DNA of 64,000 nucleotides from Nostoc sp. CMAA1605 (GCF_021596505.1 NZ_PJIZ01000003.1:83608-147607); one strand, 5' to 3'. Positions 1-9,951 are shown, counted from the stretch's first letter. Made by a program: numbers and translations. The notes: generated by a model from the letters alone, not told the origin.

Positions 1-583
1 AAGTAGAAGCACCCATTGCTTGAGCCGCTTCAATAAACACTTCCGTCTTGACGCTCACAGTATGATTACGGACGACTCGGTAATATTGAGGGATGTATGC
101 AATACTAATAGCGATCGCAGCGTTGAATATTCCTCGCCCCACAACAAACGCCAGTGTCACCGAAAGCAGCAGTCCTGGTAAGGTGTAGATGCTATCCATG
201 AGAAACAGCAGCATCTTATCTAACCTACCACCGAGGTAGCCACTTAACATTCCCAGAGGTACACCAACCACCATACTGAGTGCAGTAGCCAAAATCACCA
301 CTTGCAAAGCCGCTTGTGCGCCAAATATCGTGCGGGAGAACACATCATGTCCTAAGCGACTAGTACCAAACCAGTATTTAGCAGAAGGGGCTGCTTGTAT
401 TGGGTTAGAGAGGAATTCTTTGGGATTTTGTAGCCATCCCCAAGATTGCAATACAGGTGCAAAGAAAGCCAGAAAAATGAAGAATAAAGTAATAGCTAAC
501 CCAATCAACATTAATTTTTGCGAAAGACTGGGATTTTTAGCAAAACTCACCAACTTTGGCAGACGACGTTTAGTGACGGTCAT
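1..583 (-). CDS. ABC transporter permease, DppC/OppC-like (partial, 3' end outside window)
   Basis: Reading the minus strand from ATG 583 gives about 194 residues before the window edge. A cytoplasmic start (MTVTKRRLPKL) is followed by a membrane helix near residues 27-45, a periplasmic stretch containing YWFGTSRLGHDVFSR, and more helices. The GTSRLGHDVFSR-type motif after the first helix and the later EAAQAMGAS segment (the EAA loop that contacts the ATPase) are typical of the second permease of peptide/nickel/oligopeptide importers. An in-frame stop lies about 50 bases upstream; TTG/ATT codons just upstream of ATG are possible alternative starts. The partner genes (binding protein, first permease, ATPases) are not visible, so the substrate is unknown. 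Confidence 0.85.
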   Translation of the reverse strand, partial: MTVTKRRLPKLVSFAKNPSLSQKLMLIGLAITLFFIFLAFFAPVLQSWGWLQNPKEFLSNPIQAAPSAKYWFGTSRLGHDVFSRTIFGAQAALQVVILATALSMVVGVPLGMLSGYLGGRLDKMLLFLMDSIYTLPGLLLSVTLAFVVGRGIFNAAIAISIAYIPQYYRVVRNHTVSVKTEVFIEAAQAMGAST

Positions 584-628
584 GGGCAATATGAGAAGCA
601 AAATACGCTGACCATTGTAATGATTCGT

Positions 629-679
629 TAGTCAATAGTCATTAGTCAATGGTCAATAGTCATTAGTCATTAGTCATTA
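629..679. repeat. STRR heptamer array (AGTCATT/AGTCAAT)
   Basis: Consecutive 7-base units of the form TAGTCAT/TAGTCAA lie in the gap upstream of the permease gene. The rest of the gap to 869 holds a pyrimidine-rich CCCCTGCTCC-type tract and a short GCTAACCGCTTGCGCGG-like palindromic segment near 836-862; I see no gene there. Confidence 0.8.
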
Positions 680-869
680 AGTAAGTCGGTGCAATAAAAC
701 CAAACTATGTGAAGAAAAGTCAATAAGGCTCAAACTCTTTCTCCCCCTGCTCCCTGCCCCCTGCCCCCTGCCTTATTCCAACAATAATTATTTACACCGA
801 CCTACTTAGTCAGTGGGTTTGAAGCAAGAATCTCCCGCTAACCGCTTGCGCGGTGTAGCGGCGAGAGTG

Positions 870-1325
870 TCAAAAATACTTGAGTTGAATCTGAATATTG
901 GTGTTGGGGCCAGCTAATATGAAAGCCGCTTCGCTGAATTCGGGTGCTTTGGTGCGAACTTCGGGGTTTCTGGAAAAGCCAAAGCCTTCTAAGGGTATAC
1001 CTAGATTATTTCTGTTTAAGGTGCGATCGCTATTTTGATCATGAATCACAGCCACAGCATAACTACCAGCTTGTAAGTTATCAAAGCTCACTTTTACCGG
1101 AGTTTCACCAATTGTAGTACACTGGCTCTGGACAACACGCTTGGGATCGCTGGGAAATCCTTTACTGGCAGTAAAGACGCTAGCGCAAATTTGACCTTTT
1201 TGATTTTTCAAGCCATCAATTTCTACAGTCAGCGTGCCATTGAAGTTTGCTTTTACACTTGATGACCACGTTAAACCTCCAAACGCTGCAAGCAGCATTA
1301 CGCTAACTGTCATTTTTTTCAGCAT
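870..1325 (-). CDS. Exported DUF2141 domain protein
   Basis: A secreted protein of about 151 residues. The chosen start (ATG 1325) gives MLKKMTVSVMLLAAFGG, a classic signal peptide with a basic N-region, a hydrophobic core and probable cleavage after VKA. An upstream in-frame start at 1370 would add 15 residues before it. The mature part (GTLTVEIDGLKNQKGQICASV, then SYAVAVIHDQNSDRTLN and GFGFSRNPE) matches the DUF2141 family, a small beta-sandwich of unknown function seen in many Gram-negative envelopes. It stands alone between a permease and a kinase on the same strand and no operon is evident. The family call is fairly sure; the function is unknown. Confidence 0.75.
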   Translation of the reverse strand: MLKKMTVSVMLLAAFGGLTWSSSVKANFNGTLTVEIDGLKNQKGQICASVFTASKGFPSDPKRVVQSQCTTIGETPVKVSFDNLQAGSYAVAVIHDQNSDRTLNRNNLGIPLEGFGFSRNPEVRTKAPEFSEAAFILAGPNTNIQIQLKYF

Positions 1326-1410
1326 AAGATTTTTAGTTAAAACAAATACCAACAGTGAGTGCAGATTCATACTGACACGGAACTGTCAATCTAGGCAAGG
1401 GAGTGGAAGC

Positions 1411-1519
1411 GATGAGTGTTGAGTGCTGAGTGATGAGTGTTGAGTAATGAGTAATGAGTGCTGAGTATTGAGTGCTGAGTGCTGAGTGCTGAGTGCTGAC
1501 TAATGACTATTGACTATTG
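1411..1519. repeat. STRR heptamer array (GAGTGCT family)
   Basis: About 15 tandem 7-base units (TGAGTGC, TGAGTAA, TGAGTGT, then TGACTAT/TGACCAT). Its left part lies upstream of the DUF2141 gene. Its right end overlaps the 3' end of the kinase gene, so the kinase stop codon and last residues (GQ) lie in the repeat. Confidence 0.85.
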
Positions 1520-2935
1520 ACCATTCGGAATATGAATAATGAACTCAGCACCTCTACCTACTGTTGATACACAGTAAATTTGTCCCTGATGTTTCTCTAC
1601 AATAATTTGATGACATATTGATAAACCTAATCCTGTGCCTTTACCTACTGGTTTGGTGGTAAAAAAGGGGTCAAATAATCTTGTTTTCACATCTTCGGGA
1701 ATTCCTGGGCCATTATCAGCTATGCGAATCATGATTTGCTGATTATTCATGCTTTCAGTCCGAATCTGAATTTGTGGTTGAGTCAATGATTCTGGACTGT
1801 TACTCATAGATTCTTCCAACGCATCAATTGCATTGGCGATGAGGTTCATAAAAACTTGATTGAGTAAGCCAGGATAACAATCTACTGGGGGGAGATTACC
1901 ATATTCTTTAATAATTCTGATACCAGGATGGTGGTGATGAGGTTTGAGGCGACTTTGTAAGATTAACAGTACACTATCAATACCTTCATGAAGGTCTACT
2001 GTTTTTTTGTCAGATTCGTCTAAACGGGAGAAATTACGCAAAGAACGCACAATTTGATCAATGCGTCCACAACCTGTTTTCATGGAAGTTAAAAGCTGGG
2101 GCAAATCATTCATCATAAACTCAAATTCATTTTGAGCGATCGCGTTAGCAATTTCTTCTACTGGTTGGGGATAATACTGACGATATAGGTTAATCAAGTC
2201 ACGTAAATCATCAATATATTCCAAGGCATGAACCAGATTACCAGCAATAAAATTGACGGGATTATTGATTTCGTGAGCAATACCCGCTACTAATTGACCT
2301 AAAGAGGCCATTTTCTCATTTTGTAATAATCTGCTATAGTTTTTCTTTAAATCCCGAAACCCGGCTTTGGCTAATTCTGATTGTTCTTCTACACGCTGTA
2401 ACTGAGTCAGGGTCAGAGTATGAATTTGGGAGTTAGCTAATAGTAGTTGATGAAAATCGATGATCCCGTATTTACCGGATTGAGTTCTAATGATAATTGG
2501 TTCGTAAACAAGTGCAGGCGATCGCTGCAATGCTGCCTGAGTTGCTTCTACAATTGTCATATCTTGGTCAAAGATGCACACTTCAGGCTGAAGAAAATTA
2601 TACAAAGTTTCAATGGGACGCATGGAGAACAACCCGAAGCTATAAGGGCGACTCATATGCTCAAAAAATCTCTGTCGTGAAATCATCCCGACAAAATATT
2701 GATTTTTAGTCAAAATAATTCCTGGTAATAATGTTTCGGCTTCAAATGCTTTAATTAATGTATTTCCTGGGAGATTTAGCTCAATTTGGATTTCCCAAAT
2801 GGGTAGTTCTTGTAAAGTCGAATCCAATTGCAAGCTCGTTTTACTAGCATCGTTCATGCTATGGATAGCAAGCATAATCTCCATCCTTTTCGCTTGGTGC
2901 TGTATCGCTTTTAGTTGCGTCATAGGGCATTGCAT
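1514..2935 (-). CDS. Sensor histidine kinase with N-terminal CBS-like region
   Basis: 473 residues, predicted cytosolic. Residues about 45-165 look like a CBS pair (LPGIILTKNQYFVGMISRQ, later RTQSGKYGIIDFHQLL). A coiled-coil linker near 175-205 leads to the dimerisation/phosphoacceptor H-box GIAHEINNPVNFI around residue 220. The ATP-binding domain follows: an N-box (QVFMNLIANAIDAL), a G1-box (IADNGPGIP), the F-box FDPFFTTKPVGKGTGLGLS, and a glycine-rich end. No receiver or transmembrane segment is seen, so it should phosphorylate a response regulator encoded elsewhere in response to a soluble signal, possibly a nucleotide bound by the CBS part. No clear ribosome site distinguishes the two nearby ATG starts. 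Confidence 0.85.
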   Translation of the reverse strand: MQCPMTQLKAIQHQAKRMEIMLAIHSMNDASKTSLQLDSTLQELPIWEIQIELNLPGNTLIKAFEAETLLPGIILTKNQYFVGMISRQRFFEHMSRPYSFGLFSMRPIETLYNFLQPEVCIFDQDMTIVEATQAALQRSPALVYEPIIIRTQSGKYGIIDFHQLLLANSQIHTLTLTQLQRVEEQSELAKAGFRDLKKNYSRLLQNEKMASLGQLVAGIAHEINNPVNFIAGNLVHALEYIDDLRDLINLYRQYYPQPVEEIANAIAQNEFEFMMNDLPQLLTSMKTGCGRIDQIVRSLRNFSRLDESDKKTVDLHEGIDSVLLILQSRLKPHHHHPGIRIIKEYGNLPPVDCYPGLLNQVFMNLIANAIDALEESMSNSPESLTQPQIQIRTESMNNQQIMIRIADNGPGIPEDVKTRLFDPFFTTKPVGKGTGLGLSICHQIIVEKHQGQIYCVSTVGRGAEFIIHIPNGQ

Positions 2936-3097
2936 ATTTGCAGAATGACTTGATTGGTTTTGTTAGGATGGGCATCTTGCCATTCCCTAATATTTTGGGG
3001 TGGGTAAGATGTCTACCCTGCAAGATTCATTCCTGAATTCAGCAACACCCTTGGAAGAAATTTTTCTCTTGTTCCAGTACAAATTACTAGAACCAAC

Positions 3098-3229
3098 ATG
3101 ATTACTAAATTCAGTCTTCCCAAAATTGCTTTACAAATTTTAATCACAGCTAGAATTTGGCTCAACTTTACTCAATCTTTACGAGCCGTGATGCGTAAAG
3201 CCCCCAAGTATGAAGCACAAAACCAATAA
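3098..3229 (+). CDS. Possible small protein (43 residues)
   Basis: ATG 3098 opens a 43-residue frame beginning MITKFSLPKIALQILITAR, with an amphipathic or partly hydrophobic first half and a basic tail (MRKAPKYEAQ). I do not recognise it. It has no clear ribosome binding site. Its stop codon falls exactly in the loop of the 16-bp inverted repeat at 3208-3245, which could act as its terminator. It may be chance; listed as a weak candidate. Confidence 0.2.
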   Translation: MITKFSLPKIALQILITARIWLNFTQSLRAVMRKAPKYEAQNQ

Positions 3230-3245
3230 GTTTTGTGCTTCATAC
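3208..3245. repeat. Perfect 16-bp inverted repeat (stem-loop)
   Basis: GTATGAAGCACAAAAC at 3208-3223 and its exact reverse complement at 3230-3245 are separated by six bases (CAATAA). No T-run follows on either strand, so it is not a textbook intrinsic terminator. It lies about 50 bases upstream of the tnpB element's left hairpin and might be the end of an older element. Confidence 0.75.
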
Positions 3246-3369
3246 GTCTTTTAAGTGGGAGATATAAGTTTCGACTACGCTCAACTGTCGCCAATAGGAC
3301 AAATAAATTTGTCCATGGTGCTTATAAAGCGTAAAGACGATTTATAATATTATCGGAGGTGATAAACAA

Positions 3370-4584
3370 GTGTTTAATCTGACATACGAATTTAAGCTAA
3401 AACCAACTCATGCACAGACTCAGATGTTTGAAGACTGGCTAGAAATCAATCGCCGCGTCTACAACTATGCTTTGGCTGAACGCAAGGATTGGTATTTATC
3501 ACGTAGTTGCCAGGTTAATGCTTGTTCACTTAAGCACGGATACATCATTCCTGTTGACACACCTCGTCCAACCTACGCCAGTCAGTGTAAAGCGTTAACT
3601 GCTGCAAAGAAGGAGTTTTCAGAACTCAAGCAAGTACAGTCTCAAGTTTTACAGCAAACTCTCAAACGCCTAGAAGTGGCATTTGTAGCAATGTGGGAAC
3701 GTAATCATGGGTTTCCACGTTTTAAAAAGGCTGGAAAAATGCGGTCTTTTGTCTTCCCACAAATGCAAGGTGAAAGGCTCAAGCCAGGGATGGTTAACTT
3801 TCCAGTGATTGGATGGGTTAAACTCCGGCAGTCAAGGGGAATACCTGACGGTGGGCTAGTCAAGCAAGCCCGTGTAGTTAAACGTGTCTCTGGGTGGTAT
3901 GTGATGCTAACCATTCAATGGGATGTGTCTATACCTCAGCCAATGCCTCACTCTGAAGGAGTAGGAATTGATGTAGGACTAACAAGTTTTATTGCAACTT
4001 CTAATGGTCTTTTAGTCAAACGTCCGAGGTTTTTTGTAGATGCCGAACGCAAGCTGAAATTGCTGCAACAGTGTGTTTCCAGAAAACGATTAGGCTCAAA
4101 CAATTGGCGCAAAGCCCAAGCGAGAGTGCAAAAACTGTATGAGTACGTTGCTAACTGCCGTAAAGACTGGCACAGAAAACTGTCTCACCAAATCTGCAAA
4201 GATGCCGGAATGGTATTTGTTGAAGACTTGAATCTAGTAGGGTTATCTCGCGGAATCTTGGGTAAACATTTCCTAGATGCTGGATTTGGTCAATTCTTCA
4301 GCATACTTGAACAAACCTGTTTTAAGCGTGGTGTTTATTTCCAGAAAGTAGACAGTCGCAAAACAAGCCAGATTTGTCCTAGTTGTGGTGTTGAGACAGG
4401 TAAAAAAGAACTCTCGCAACGTACTCATGTTTGTTCAAATTGCGGCTATACCACTGATAGAGATGTGGCCGCCGCACAGGTAGTTCTAGTTAGAGGACTT
4501 GCAGCCGTAGGGCATACGGTCAAGATGCTTGCTGAGGGTAAATTCATTGGAATCCCCGCGAAGCAAGAATCCCCCGTTTTATAA
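3370..4584 (+). CDS. tnpB: RNA-guided nuclease TnpB (OrfB)
   Basis: 404 residues, GTG start at 3370 preceded by a strong GGAGGTGAT site. The N-terminal part (YEFKLKPTHAQTQMFEDWLE) is the helix-turn-helix OrfB region. The RuvC-like nuclease shows GIDVGLTSFIATSNG (first catalytic Asp, near residue 200), VFVEDLNLVGLSRG (catalytic Glu) and the final TDRDVAAAQV (Asp). A zinc finger CPSCGVETGKK...CSNCGY sits between the last two. All catalytic residues are present and the length is normal, so the nuclease looks intact. TnpB proteins use an omega RNA transcribed from the 3' end of the gene and the right element end; that RNA is inferred here, not seen. The stop codon lies in the loop of the right-end hairpin. 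Confidence 0.95.
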   Translation: MFNLTYEFKLKPTHAQTQMFEDWLEINRRVYNYALAERKDWYLSRSCQVNACSLKHGYIIPVDTPRPTYASQCKALTAAKKEFSELKQVQSQVLQQTLKRLEVAFVAMWERNHGFPRFKKAGKMRSFVFPQMQGERLKPGMVNFPVIGWVKLRQSRGIPDGGLVKQARVVKRVSGWYVMLTIQWDVSIPQPMPHSEGVGIDVGLTSFIATSNGLLVKRPRFFVDAERKLKLLQQCVSRKRLGSNNWRKAQARVQKLYEYVANCRKDWHRKLSHQICKDAGMVFVEDLNLVGLSRGILGKHFLDAGFGQFFSILEQTCFKRGVYFQKVDSRKTSQICPSCGVETGKKELSQRTHVCSNCGYTTDRDVAAAQVVLVRGLAAVGHTVKMLAEGKFIGIPAKQESPVL

Positions 4585-4591
4585 ACGGGGG
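4571..4591 (+). terminator. Right-end hairpin of the tnpB element
   Basis: CCCCCGTTT pairs with AAACGGGGG around a three-base loop that overlaps the tnpB stop codon. In this superfamily such hairpins serve as TnpA recognition structures and form the 3' part of the omega RNA; any role in transcription termination is secondary, since no T-run follows. Confidence 0.7.
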
Positions 4592-4831
4592 AGTGTCAAA
4601 GGCCGACTTTTCTGAAAAAAGGAAAAGTTGATAACTAATACCCAGTCCCCAATCCTTCCCATGCGTGAGACAATCAGGTAACACAATCGCAATACAAGCG
4701 GTTATACCAATTTGGGACTTGGGATTTGGGATTTGGGATTTTGGATTAAAAGCCTAGATTCTTAGACTATTCCAGAATCTCGAAACAATACCACCTATGC
4801 CAATTCGGTATTAAAGTACGGAAGGAACAAG

Positions 4832-6520
4832 ATGTCAGAGAATTTTAGAAGTAAAGTTGTCACACAAGGAGTGCAGCGATCGCCCAATCGCGCTATGCTG
4901 CGTGCAGTAGGTTTTCAAGATGAAGACTTCAATAAGGCAATTGTCGGTATTTCTAATGCCTACAGTACGATCACTCCCTGTAATATGGGTATCAATCAAT
5001 TAGCCCAAAGAGCCGAAGCGGGGATTAAAAAAGCCGGAGCTATGCCCCAAATGTTCGGTACAATCACCATTAGTGATGGTATTTCAATGGGAACAGAAGG
5101 GATGAAATATTCCCTCGTCTCACGAGAAGTTATTGCTGACTCCATTGAAACCGCCTGCAACGGTCAAAGTATGGATGGCGTGATTGCTATCGGTGGCTGT
5201 GATAAGAATATGCCAGGGGCAATGATTGCTATGGCCAGGATGAATATTCCAGCAATCTTTGTGTATGGTGGCACAATTAAACCAGGACACTACAACGGAC
5301 GCGACTTAACTGTTGTCAGTTCCTTTGAGGCTGTGGGTCAATACAGTGCAGGTAAAATTGACGACACCGAACTCATCGCAGTGGAACGAAACGCTTGTCC
5401 TGGTGCTGGTTCTTGCGGTGGGATGTACACAGCTAACACCATGTCTTCAGCTTTTGAAGCGATGGGGATGAGTTTACCCTATTCTTCCACCATGTCGGCG
5501 GAAGATGACGAAAAAGCCGATAGTACCGAAGAATCAGCCAAAGTATTAGTAGAAGCGATTCGCAATCAATTATTACCCCGGCAAATTATTACGCGCAAAT
5601 CTATAGAAAATGCTATTTCCGTAATTATGGCTGTGGGTGGTTCAACAAATGCTGTATTACATTTTCTCGCGATCGCGCGTGCGGCTGGTGTAGAACTAAA
5701 TATAGATGATTTTGAAACTATCCGTGGTCGTGTCCCCGTTTTATGTGACTTAAAACCCAGTGGCCGCTATGTCGCCACAGATTTACATAAAGCTGGTGGT
5801 ATTCCCCAAGTGATGAAAATGCTACTTGTGCATGGGTTACTTCACGGAGATTGCATTACTATTACTGGCAAAACTATTGCCGAAGTTTTAGCAGATATCC
5901 CCGACGAACCACCCGCCGGACAAGACGTGATTCGTCCTTGGAATAAACCTATGTACGCGCAAGGTCACTTAGCCATCCTCAAAGGGAACTTAGCGACAGA
6001 GGGCGCGGTAGCTAAAATTACTGGGGTAAAAAATCCCAACATTACAGGCCCTGCAAGGGTATTTGATTCCGAAGAAGAATGTTTAGACGCTATCCTGGCA
6101 GGTAAGATTAAAGCCGGAGATGTGATTATTATTCGCTACGAAGGCCCCAAAGGCGGCCCCGGTATGCGGGAAATGTTAGCACCCACCTCTGCAATTATCG
6201 GTGCAGGTTTGGGTGATAGCGTAGGGTTAATTACCGACGGACGTTTCTCTGGTGGTACTTACGGCATGGTAGTGGGACACGTTGCACCAGAAGCTGCCGT
6301 TGGTGGTGCGATCGCTCTAGTGGAAGAAGGTGATAGCATCACGATTGATGCTCATTCTCGCCTATTACAAATCAACATCTCTGACGAAGAATTAGCCAGC
6401 CGTCGTGCCAAATGGCAACCCCGTCCACCTCGTTACACAAAAGGTATCTTAGCGAAATACGCTAAGTTAGTATCTTCTAGCAGTGTCGGTGCTGTCACAG
6501 ATTTGGATTTGTTTAATTAA
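4832..6520 (+). CDS. ilvD: Dihydroxy-acid dehydratase
   Basis: 562 residues, the usual length. It dehydrates 2,3-dihydroxy-isovalerate and 2,3-dihydroxy-3-methylvalerate to the 2-keto acids in valine and isoleucine synthesis. Fe-S ligand segments are visible: [14 protein letters not shown] near residue 50, [13 protein letters not shown] near 125 and [18 protein letters not shown] near 195. The C-terminal [20 protein letters not shown] motif carries substrate-binding residues. A GGAAGGAAC site precedes ATG 4832. It is monocistronic here, as is common in cyanobacteria, with only a tnpB element upstream. Confidence 0.97.
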   Translation: MSENFRSKVVTQGVQRSPNRAMLRAVGFQDEDFNKAIVGISNAYSTITPCNMGINQLAQRAEAGIKKAGAMPQMFGTITISDGISMGTEGMKYSLVSREVIADSIETACNGQSMDGVIAIGGCDKNMPGAMIAMARMNIPAIFVYGGTIKPGHYNGRDLTVVSSFEAVGQYSAGKIDDTELIAVERNACPGAGSCGGMYTANTMSSAFEAMGMSLPYSSTMSAEDDEKADSTEESAKVLVEAIRNQLLPRQIITRKSIENAISVIMAVGGSTNAVLHFLAIARAAGVELNIDDFETIRGRVPVLCDLKPSGRYVATDLHKAGGIPQVMKMLLVHGLLHGDCITITGKTIAEVLADIPDEPPAGQDVIRPWNKPMYAQGHLAILKGNLATEGAVAKITGVKNPNITGPARVFDSEEECLDAILAGKIKAGDVIIIRYEGPKGGPGMREMLAPTSAIIGAGLGDSVGLITDGRFSGGTYGMVVGHVAPEAAVGGAIALVEEGDSITIDAHSRLLQINISDEELASRRAKWQPRPPRYTKGILAKYAKLVSSSSVGAVTDLDLFN

Positions 6521-6548
6521 CGTCAGTTTGAGTTAAGGCTATTTTCTG

Positions 6549-6567
6549 ATTCTTTCCACGAAAGAAT
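6549..6567 (+). terminator. Hairpin downstream of ilvD
   Basis: ATTCTTTC-CAC-GAAAGAAT forms a perfect 8-bp stem about 28 bases after the ilvD stop, enclosed by a weaker GGCTAT/ATAGCC pair. There is no T-run, so termination efficiency is uncertain. The remainder of the gap to 6829 holds a CCCCTGCTCC tract interrupted at about 6751-6772 by a GC-rich insert, and no gene. Confidence 0.5.
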
Positions 6568-6829
6568 AGCTGTTATAGCCAAATTGAGAATCCGTTTTTT
6601 AGCTTATCCTGTAGGAGATAGGAGGAGAGATCCAGAACATCGCTTGTATCTCTCCTCCCGTTTTGATTATCCACATTTTTCTAGGGGACTTCCAGAAAAT
6701 AAACTATCCAAATTTATCTTATTTAAAACAGCTGTTTTTCCCCCTGCTCCCTTCGACTGCGCTCAGGGCAAGCCTGCTCCCTGCCCCCTTGCCATCAACG
6801 TGATAGTATATTTTTTAAATTGGAAGTCC

Positions 6830-9800
6830 CTAGAGGGTAATTTCAGCTTTCATCACAGTAGTATCGTTAGTAGCTTCCACATGAAAGCCGAGTTTTTCAC
6901 AGACTCTTTGCATCCCATAATTATCAGCTAGGATATCAGCCCTGATGTGGGTGATTTGCTCATCACGCCCGACTTGTAGGAGTCGCTTGACGAGTTCTGT
7001 ACCTATGCCTTGACATTGATCGCGATCGCTGACTAAAATCGCAAACTCCGCAGCATTTGTCCCATGCAATTTACTTAATCTTCCCACTGCTAAGATTTGC
7101 CGTGTTCCGGTTTGAGCATCTTGATGTTCTACAACTAACGCCATTTCGCGGTCATAATCAATAAAGCAGATACGGGTTAACCGTTCGTGGGTGATGCGAT
7201 GACTTAATTTCATCATGTGGAAGTAGCGAAAATAAACGCTTTCTGCGGAAAGTGTCTCGTGAAATTTCACCATTAATGGTTCGTCTTCGGGACGAATGGG
7301 ACGGATAGTTACAGATGTACCGTCTTTCATTGTCCACTCTCCTACATATTGCGTAGGATAGTGACGAATGGCTAACTTGGGTAATTGCGCTTCTGTGATT
7401 TCCGACTCATGCAGCACTACCCGCGCATCTAAAGCAATTAATCCACCATTATTTTGATTGTGTGGGTTGGGAGGAGTCGCCAACAAGGGATTAATATCAA
7501 TTTCTTTAATCCAACGCTGTTCAACTACCAAGTGACTAAACGCCACTAATAGTTGTTCTAGGGCATCCATATCAATACTTTGCCTACCCCGCACACCTTT
7601 AAGGGCTTTGTAAATTTTAGTGTGTTCCATCATCCGCCGCGCCAAAGTTGTGTTTAGTGGAGGTAGTGCGATCGCTCTATCTTGAAATACTTCTACTAAT
7701 TGTCCCCCAGTCCCAAACAACAACACTGGCCCAAATTGCGGATCTAAACTACTACCAATAATCAGTTCGTAGCCGTCCATTTTCACCATTGGCTGCACAG
7801 TCACACCCAGAAAATGAGGTGACTGTTGACTATCAACTATTGAATGTTGGTCATCAACTATTGAATGTTGGTCATCAACTATTGAATGTTGACCATTAAC
7901 TATTGAATGTTGACTATTGACTATTGAATGTTGACCATCAACTATTGAATGTTGGTCATCAACTATTGAATGTTGGTCATCAACTATTGAATGTTGACTA
8001 TTGACTATTGAATGTTGACCATCAACTATTAAATGTTGACTATCAACTATTAAATGTTGACTATCAACTATATTTACTACTTTTTCGCGCACATTAGCTT
8101 CTATAGTCCGATAAGCACGCCTAACTGCATCTGCATCTTGTAAATTTAATTGGACACCACCGACATCTGTTTTATGGGTGATAGTTTGGGAATAGAGTTT
8201 CACCACCACTGGATAACCCAAATTTTCTGCACATCGCACTGCTTCATCTTCAGTAGCAGCGACACAGGTGGCAACAATGGGAATACCATAGGCAGCTAAA
8301 ATCTGTTTTGATTCATATTCCGTTAGAATAGTCCTTCCTGCCTGACGCGCCGAGGAGATAATATTTTCTACTAAATTGCGATAGGGAATCCCATTACCTG
8401 CGTCAATTGCTGGTAATACTGGCGTTTCGTAGATACCGCGTAGGTTATAGCTAGATTGCCACATATAACTAAACACTCGCGCCGCCGTATCTGGGTAAGG
8501 ATAAGTGGGAATGCGTTGACGATTGAGCATAATTTCCCCCTCTGCAACATCTGCACCCCCCATCCAACTAGCAAGGATGGGTTTACCTGGGATTTGGGCG
8601 TAGGGTTTTAACTGTTCTGCTGTTTGGGTGGGGTCAGTCATGGCTTGGGGTGTGAGAATCACCAACAAACCATCACTGTTGGGATCTTGCGCTGCAATTT
8701 CCAAAGCTTGGGTATAGCGTTGGGGGTCAGCGTCACCCAAAATATCAATCGGATTATTATGACTCCAGTGTTGGGGGAGAATTGTGTTGAGGGAGTCCAT
8801 AACTTCTGGGGAAATCGCTGCTAGTTCGCCGCCAGTTTCAATTAAAGCATCGGTCGCCAATACCCCAGGCCCCCCAGCATTGGTGAGAATTGTTAATCTT
8901 GACCCTTGGGGACGGGGTTGTTTTGCTAGTACCTCCGCCATATCAAACAAATCAGAAATACTGTCAACCCTTAACACCCCACAACGTCGGAATGCTGCAT
9001 CTAAAACCGCATCACTACCAGCTAAAGCCCCAGTGTGGGAAGCGGCGGCTTTGGCGGCGGCGGCTGTACGTCCGGCTTTAATCACAATAATCGGTTTAGT
9101 CAATGCAACTTCTCGTGCAGCCGAGATAAAAGACCGGGCATCACCGATAGATTCCATGTAGATAACGATACTTTTGGTTTGGGGGTCATCACCCAAGTAA
9201 TAAATCAAGTCTCCCCAACCCACATCTAACATTGAACCGATGGAAACGAACGCGCTAAACCCGACATTTTCCCGCACACTCCAATCTAAGATGGCGGTAC
9301 ACAACGCCCCACTTTGACTGAGAAAACCCACATTCCCAGAACGTGCCATTGCACTGGCAAATGTAGCATTTAAACCGCTTTGGGGACTCATTACACCCAA
9401 ACAATTCGGGCCGATGATGCGGATTTTACCTCGTCGCGCTTGGGTTAAGATTTCCTGTTCTAAAGCAATTCCCTCCGCACCAGCTTCTTTAAAACCAGCC
9501 GAAATAATAATTGCTCCTTTCACCCCTGCATCGACACATTCAGCAATTACACCAGGAACTGTGGGGGCTGGTGTAGCAATTACTGCTAAATCCACCTGCT
9601 CTGGAATTTCGGCAATTGAGGGATAGGCTTTGATTCCGAGGACACTATGGCGTTTGGGATTGACGGGGAAAACTGTACCGCCAAAGGGACTGCTAATTAA
9701 ATTCCATAAAATCGTGCGTCCAACACTACCGGCTTTTTCACTCGCACCAATGACAGCAACACTTTGGGGTGCAAAAATGGCATGGAGAGGATTGACCTTC

Positions 9801-9862
9801 TCTGCCTGCAAAATATCATAAGCGCGATCAATATTGGTAGTAGGCTTAAGAGATTGTGGCAT
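6830..9862 (-). CDS. ADP-forming acyl-CoA synthetase fused to GNAT acetyltransferase (Pat/YfiQ-like), with internal heptapeptide repeat
   Basis: 1010 residues from ATG 9862, which has a GGAGG site nine bases upstream. Order: CoA-binding Rossmann domain ([16 protein letters not shown] near 35); succinyl-CoA-ligase-like domains with the phosphohistidine motif [10 protein letters not shown]; an ATP-grasp domain (from about 525, with [11 protein letters not shown]); and a C-terminal GNAT domain of about 165 residues ([18 protein letters not shown] is the acetyl-CoA loop). The fusion resembles protein lysine acetyltransferases of the Pat/Pka family, but the phosphohistidine is kept, so ligase activity (acyl-CoA + ADP + Pi to acid + CoA + ATP, reversible) is possible too. 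Roughly 84 residues of a tandem heptapeptide (VDDQHSI) are inserted inside the ATP-grasp domain. Its role in acetate metabolism or acetylation is inferred from family only. Confidence 0.9.
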   Translation of the reverse strand: MPQSLKPTTNIDRAYDILQAEKVNPLHAIFAPQSVAVIGASEKAGSVGRTILWNLISSPFGGTVFPVNPKRHSVLGIKAYPSIAEIPEQVDLAVIATPAPTVPGVIAECVDAGVKGAIIISAGFKEAGAEGIALEQEILTQARRGKIRIIGPNCLGVMSPQSGLNATFASAMARSGNVGFLSQSGALCTAILDWSVRENVGFSAFVSIGSMLDVGWGDLIYYLGDDPQTKSIVIYMESIGDARSFISAAREVALTKPIIVIKAGRTAAAAKAAASHTGALAGSDAVLDAAFRRCGVLRVDSISDLFDMAEVLAKQPRPQGSRLTILTNAGGPGVLATDALIETGGELAAISPEVMDSLNTILPQHWSHNNPIDILGDADPQRYTQALEIAAQDPNSDGLLVILTPQAMTDPTQTAEQLKPYAQIPGKPILASWMGGADVAEGEIMLNRQRIPTYPYPDTAARVFSYMWQSSYNLRGIYETPVLPAIDAGNGIPYRNLVENIISSARQAGRTILTEYESKQILAAYGIPIVATCVAATEDEAVRCAENLGYPVVVKLYSQTITHKTDVGGVQLNLQDADAVRRAYRTIEANVREKVVNIVDSQHLIVDSQHLIVDGQHSIVNSQHSIVDDQHSIVDDQHSIVDGQHSIVNSQHSIVNGQHSIVDDQHSIVDDQHSIVDSQQSPHFLGVTVQPMVKMDGYELIIGSSLDPQFGPVLLFGTGGQLVEVFQDRAIALPPLNTTLARRMMEHTKIYKALKGVRGRQSIDMDALEQLLVAFSHLVVEQRWIKEIDINPLLATPPNPHNQNNGGLIALDARVVLHESEITEAQLPKLAIRHYPTQYVGEWTMKDGTSVTIRPIRPEDEPLMVKFHETLSAESVYFRYFHMMKLSHRITHERLTRICFIDYDREMALVVEHQDAQTGTRQILAVGRLSKLHGTNAAEFAILVSDRDQCQGIGTELVKRLLQVGRDEQITHIRADILADNYGMQRVCEKLGFHVEATNDTTVMKAEITL
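7824..8071. repeat. In-frame 21-bp STRR expansion inside the acyl-CoA synthetase gene
   Basis: About twelve 21-base units, each three heptamers such as TGAATGTTGGTCATCAACTA, encode twelve VDxQHSI-type heptapeptides on the minus strand. Because 21 is a multiple of both 3 and 7, the array can gain or lose units without breaking the frame. The units are near identical to the intergenic TCAATAG/TGACTAT arrays of this genome. Confidence 0.95.
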
Positions 9863-9880
9863 CAATCCTCCAGATGATTT

Positions 9881-9951
9881 GCTGAGTGATGAGTGCTGAG
9901 TGCTGAGTGCTGAGTTTTGAGTGCTGAGTTTTGAGTGCTGGGTGCTGAGTG
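9881..9951. repeat. STRR heptamer array (GAGTGCT/GAGTTTT)
   Basis: About ten 7-base units directly upstream of the acyl-CoA synthetase gene, of the same family as 1411-1519. Confidence 0.85.

Larger units (their letters stand above)
3297..4600 (+). mobile_element. IS200/IS605-superfamily element carrying only tnpB (IS1341-like)
   Basis: The element is bounded by a subterminal left hairpin (3297-3314, GGACAAAT-AA-ATTTGTCC) and a right hairpin (4571-4591, CCCCCGTTT-TAT-AAACGGGGG), with one tnpB gene between. No tnpA transposase is present, so it would depend on a TnpA supplied elsewhere. No target-site duplication is expected for this superfamily, so the outer limits are estimated from the hairpins only. 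A short GC-rich palindromic segment (TTCGACTACGCTCAAC, from about 3268) sits just outside the left end. Confidence 0.8.

Noticed and set aside
330..611. Plus-strand frame of 93 codons at the left edge
   Set aside because: It is antisense to the ABC permease gene, whose minus-strand translation is clearly membrane-protein-like.
6584..6931. Plus-strand frame of 115 codons after ilvD
   Set aside because: It crosses repeat DNA and the 3' end of the acyl-CoA synthetase gene in antisense, and has no family resemblance.
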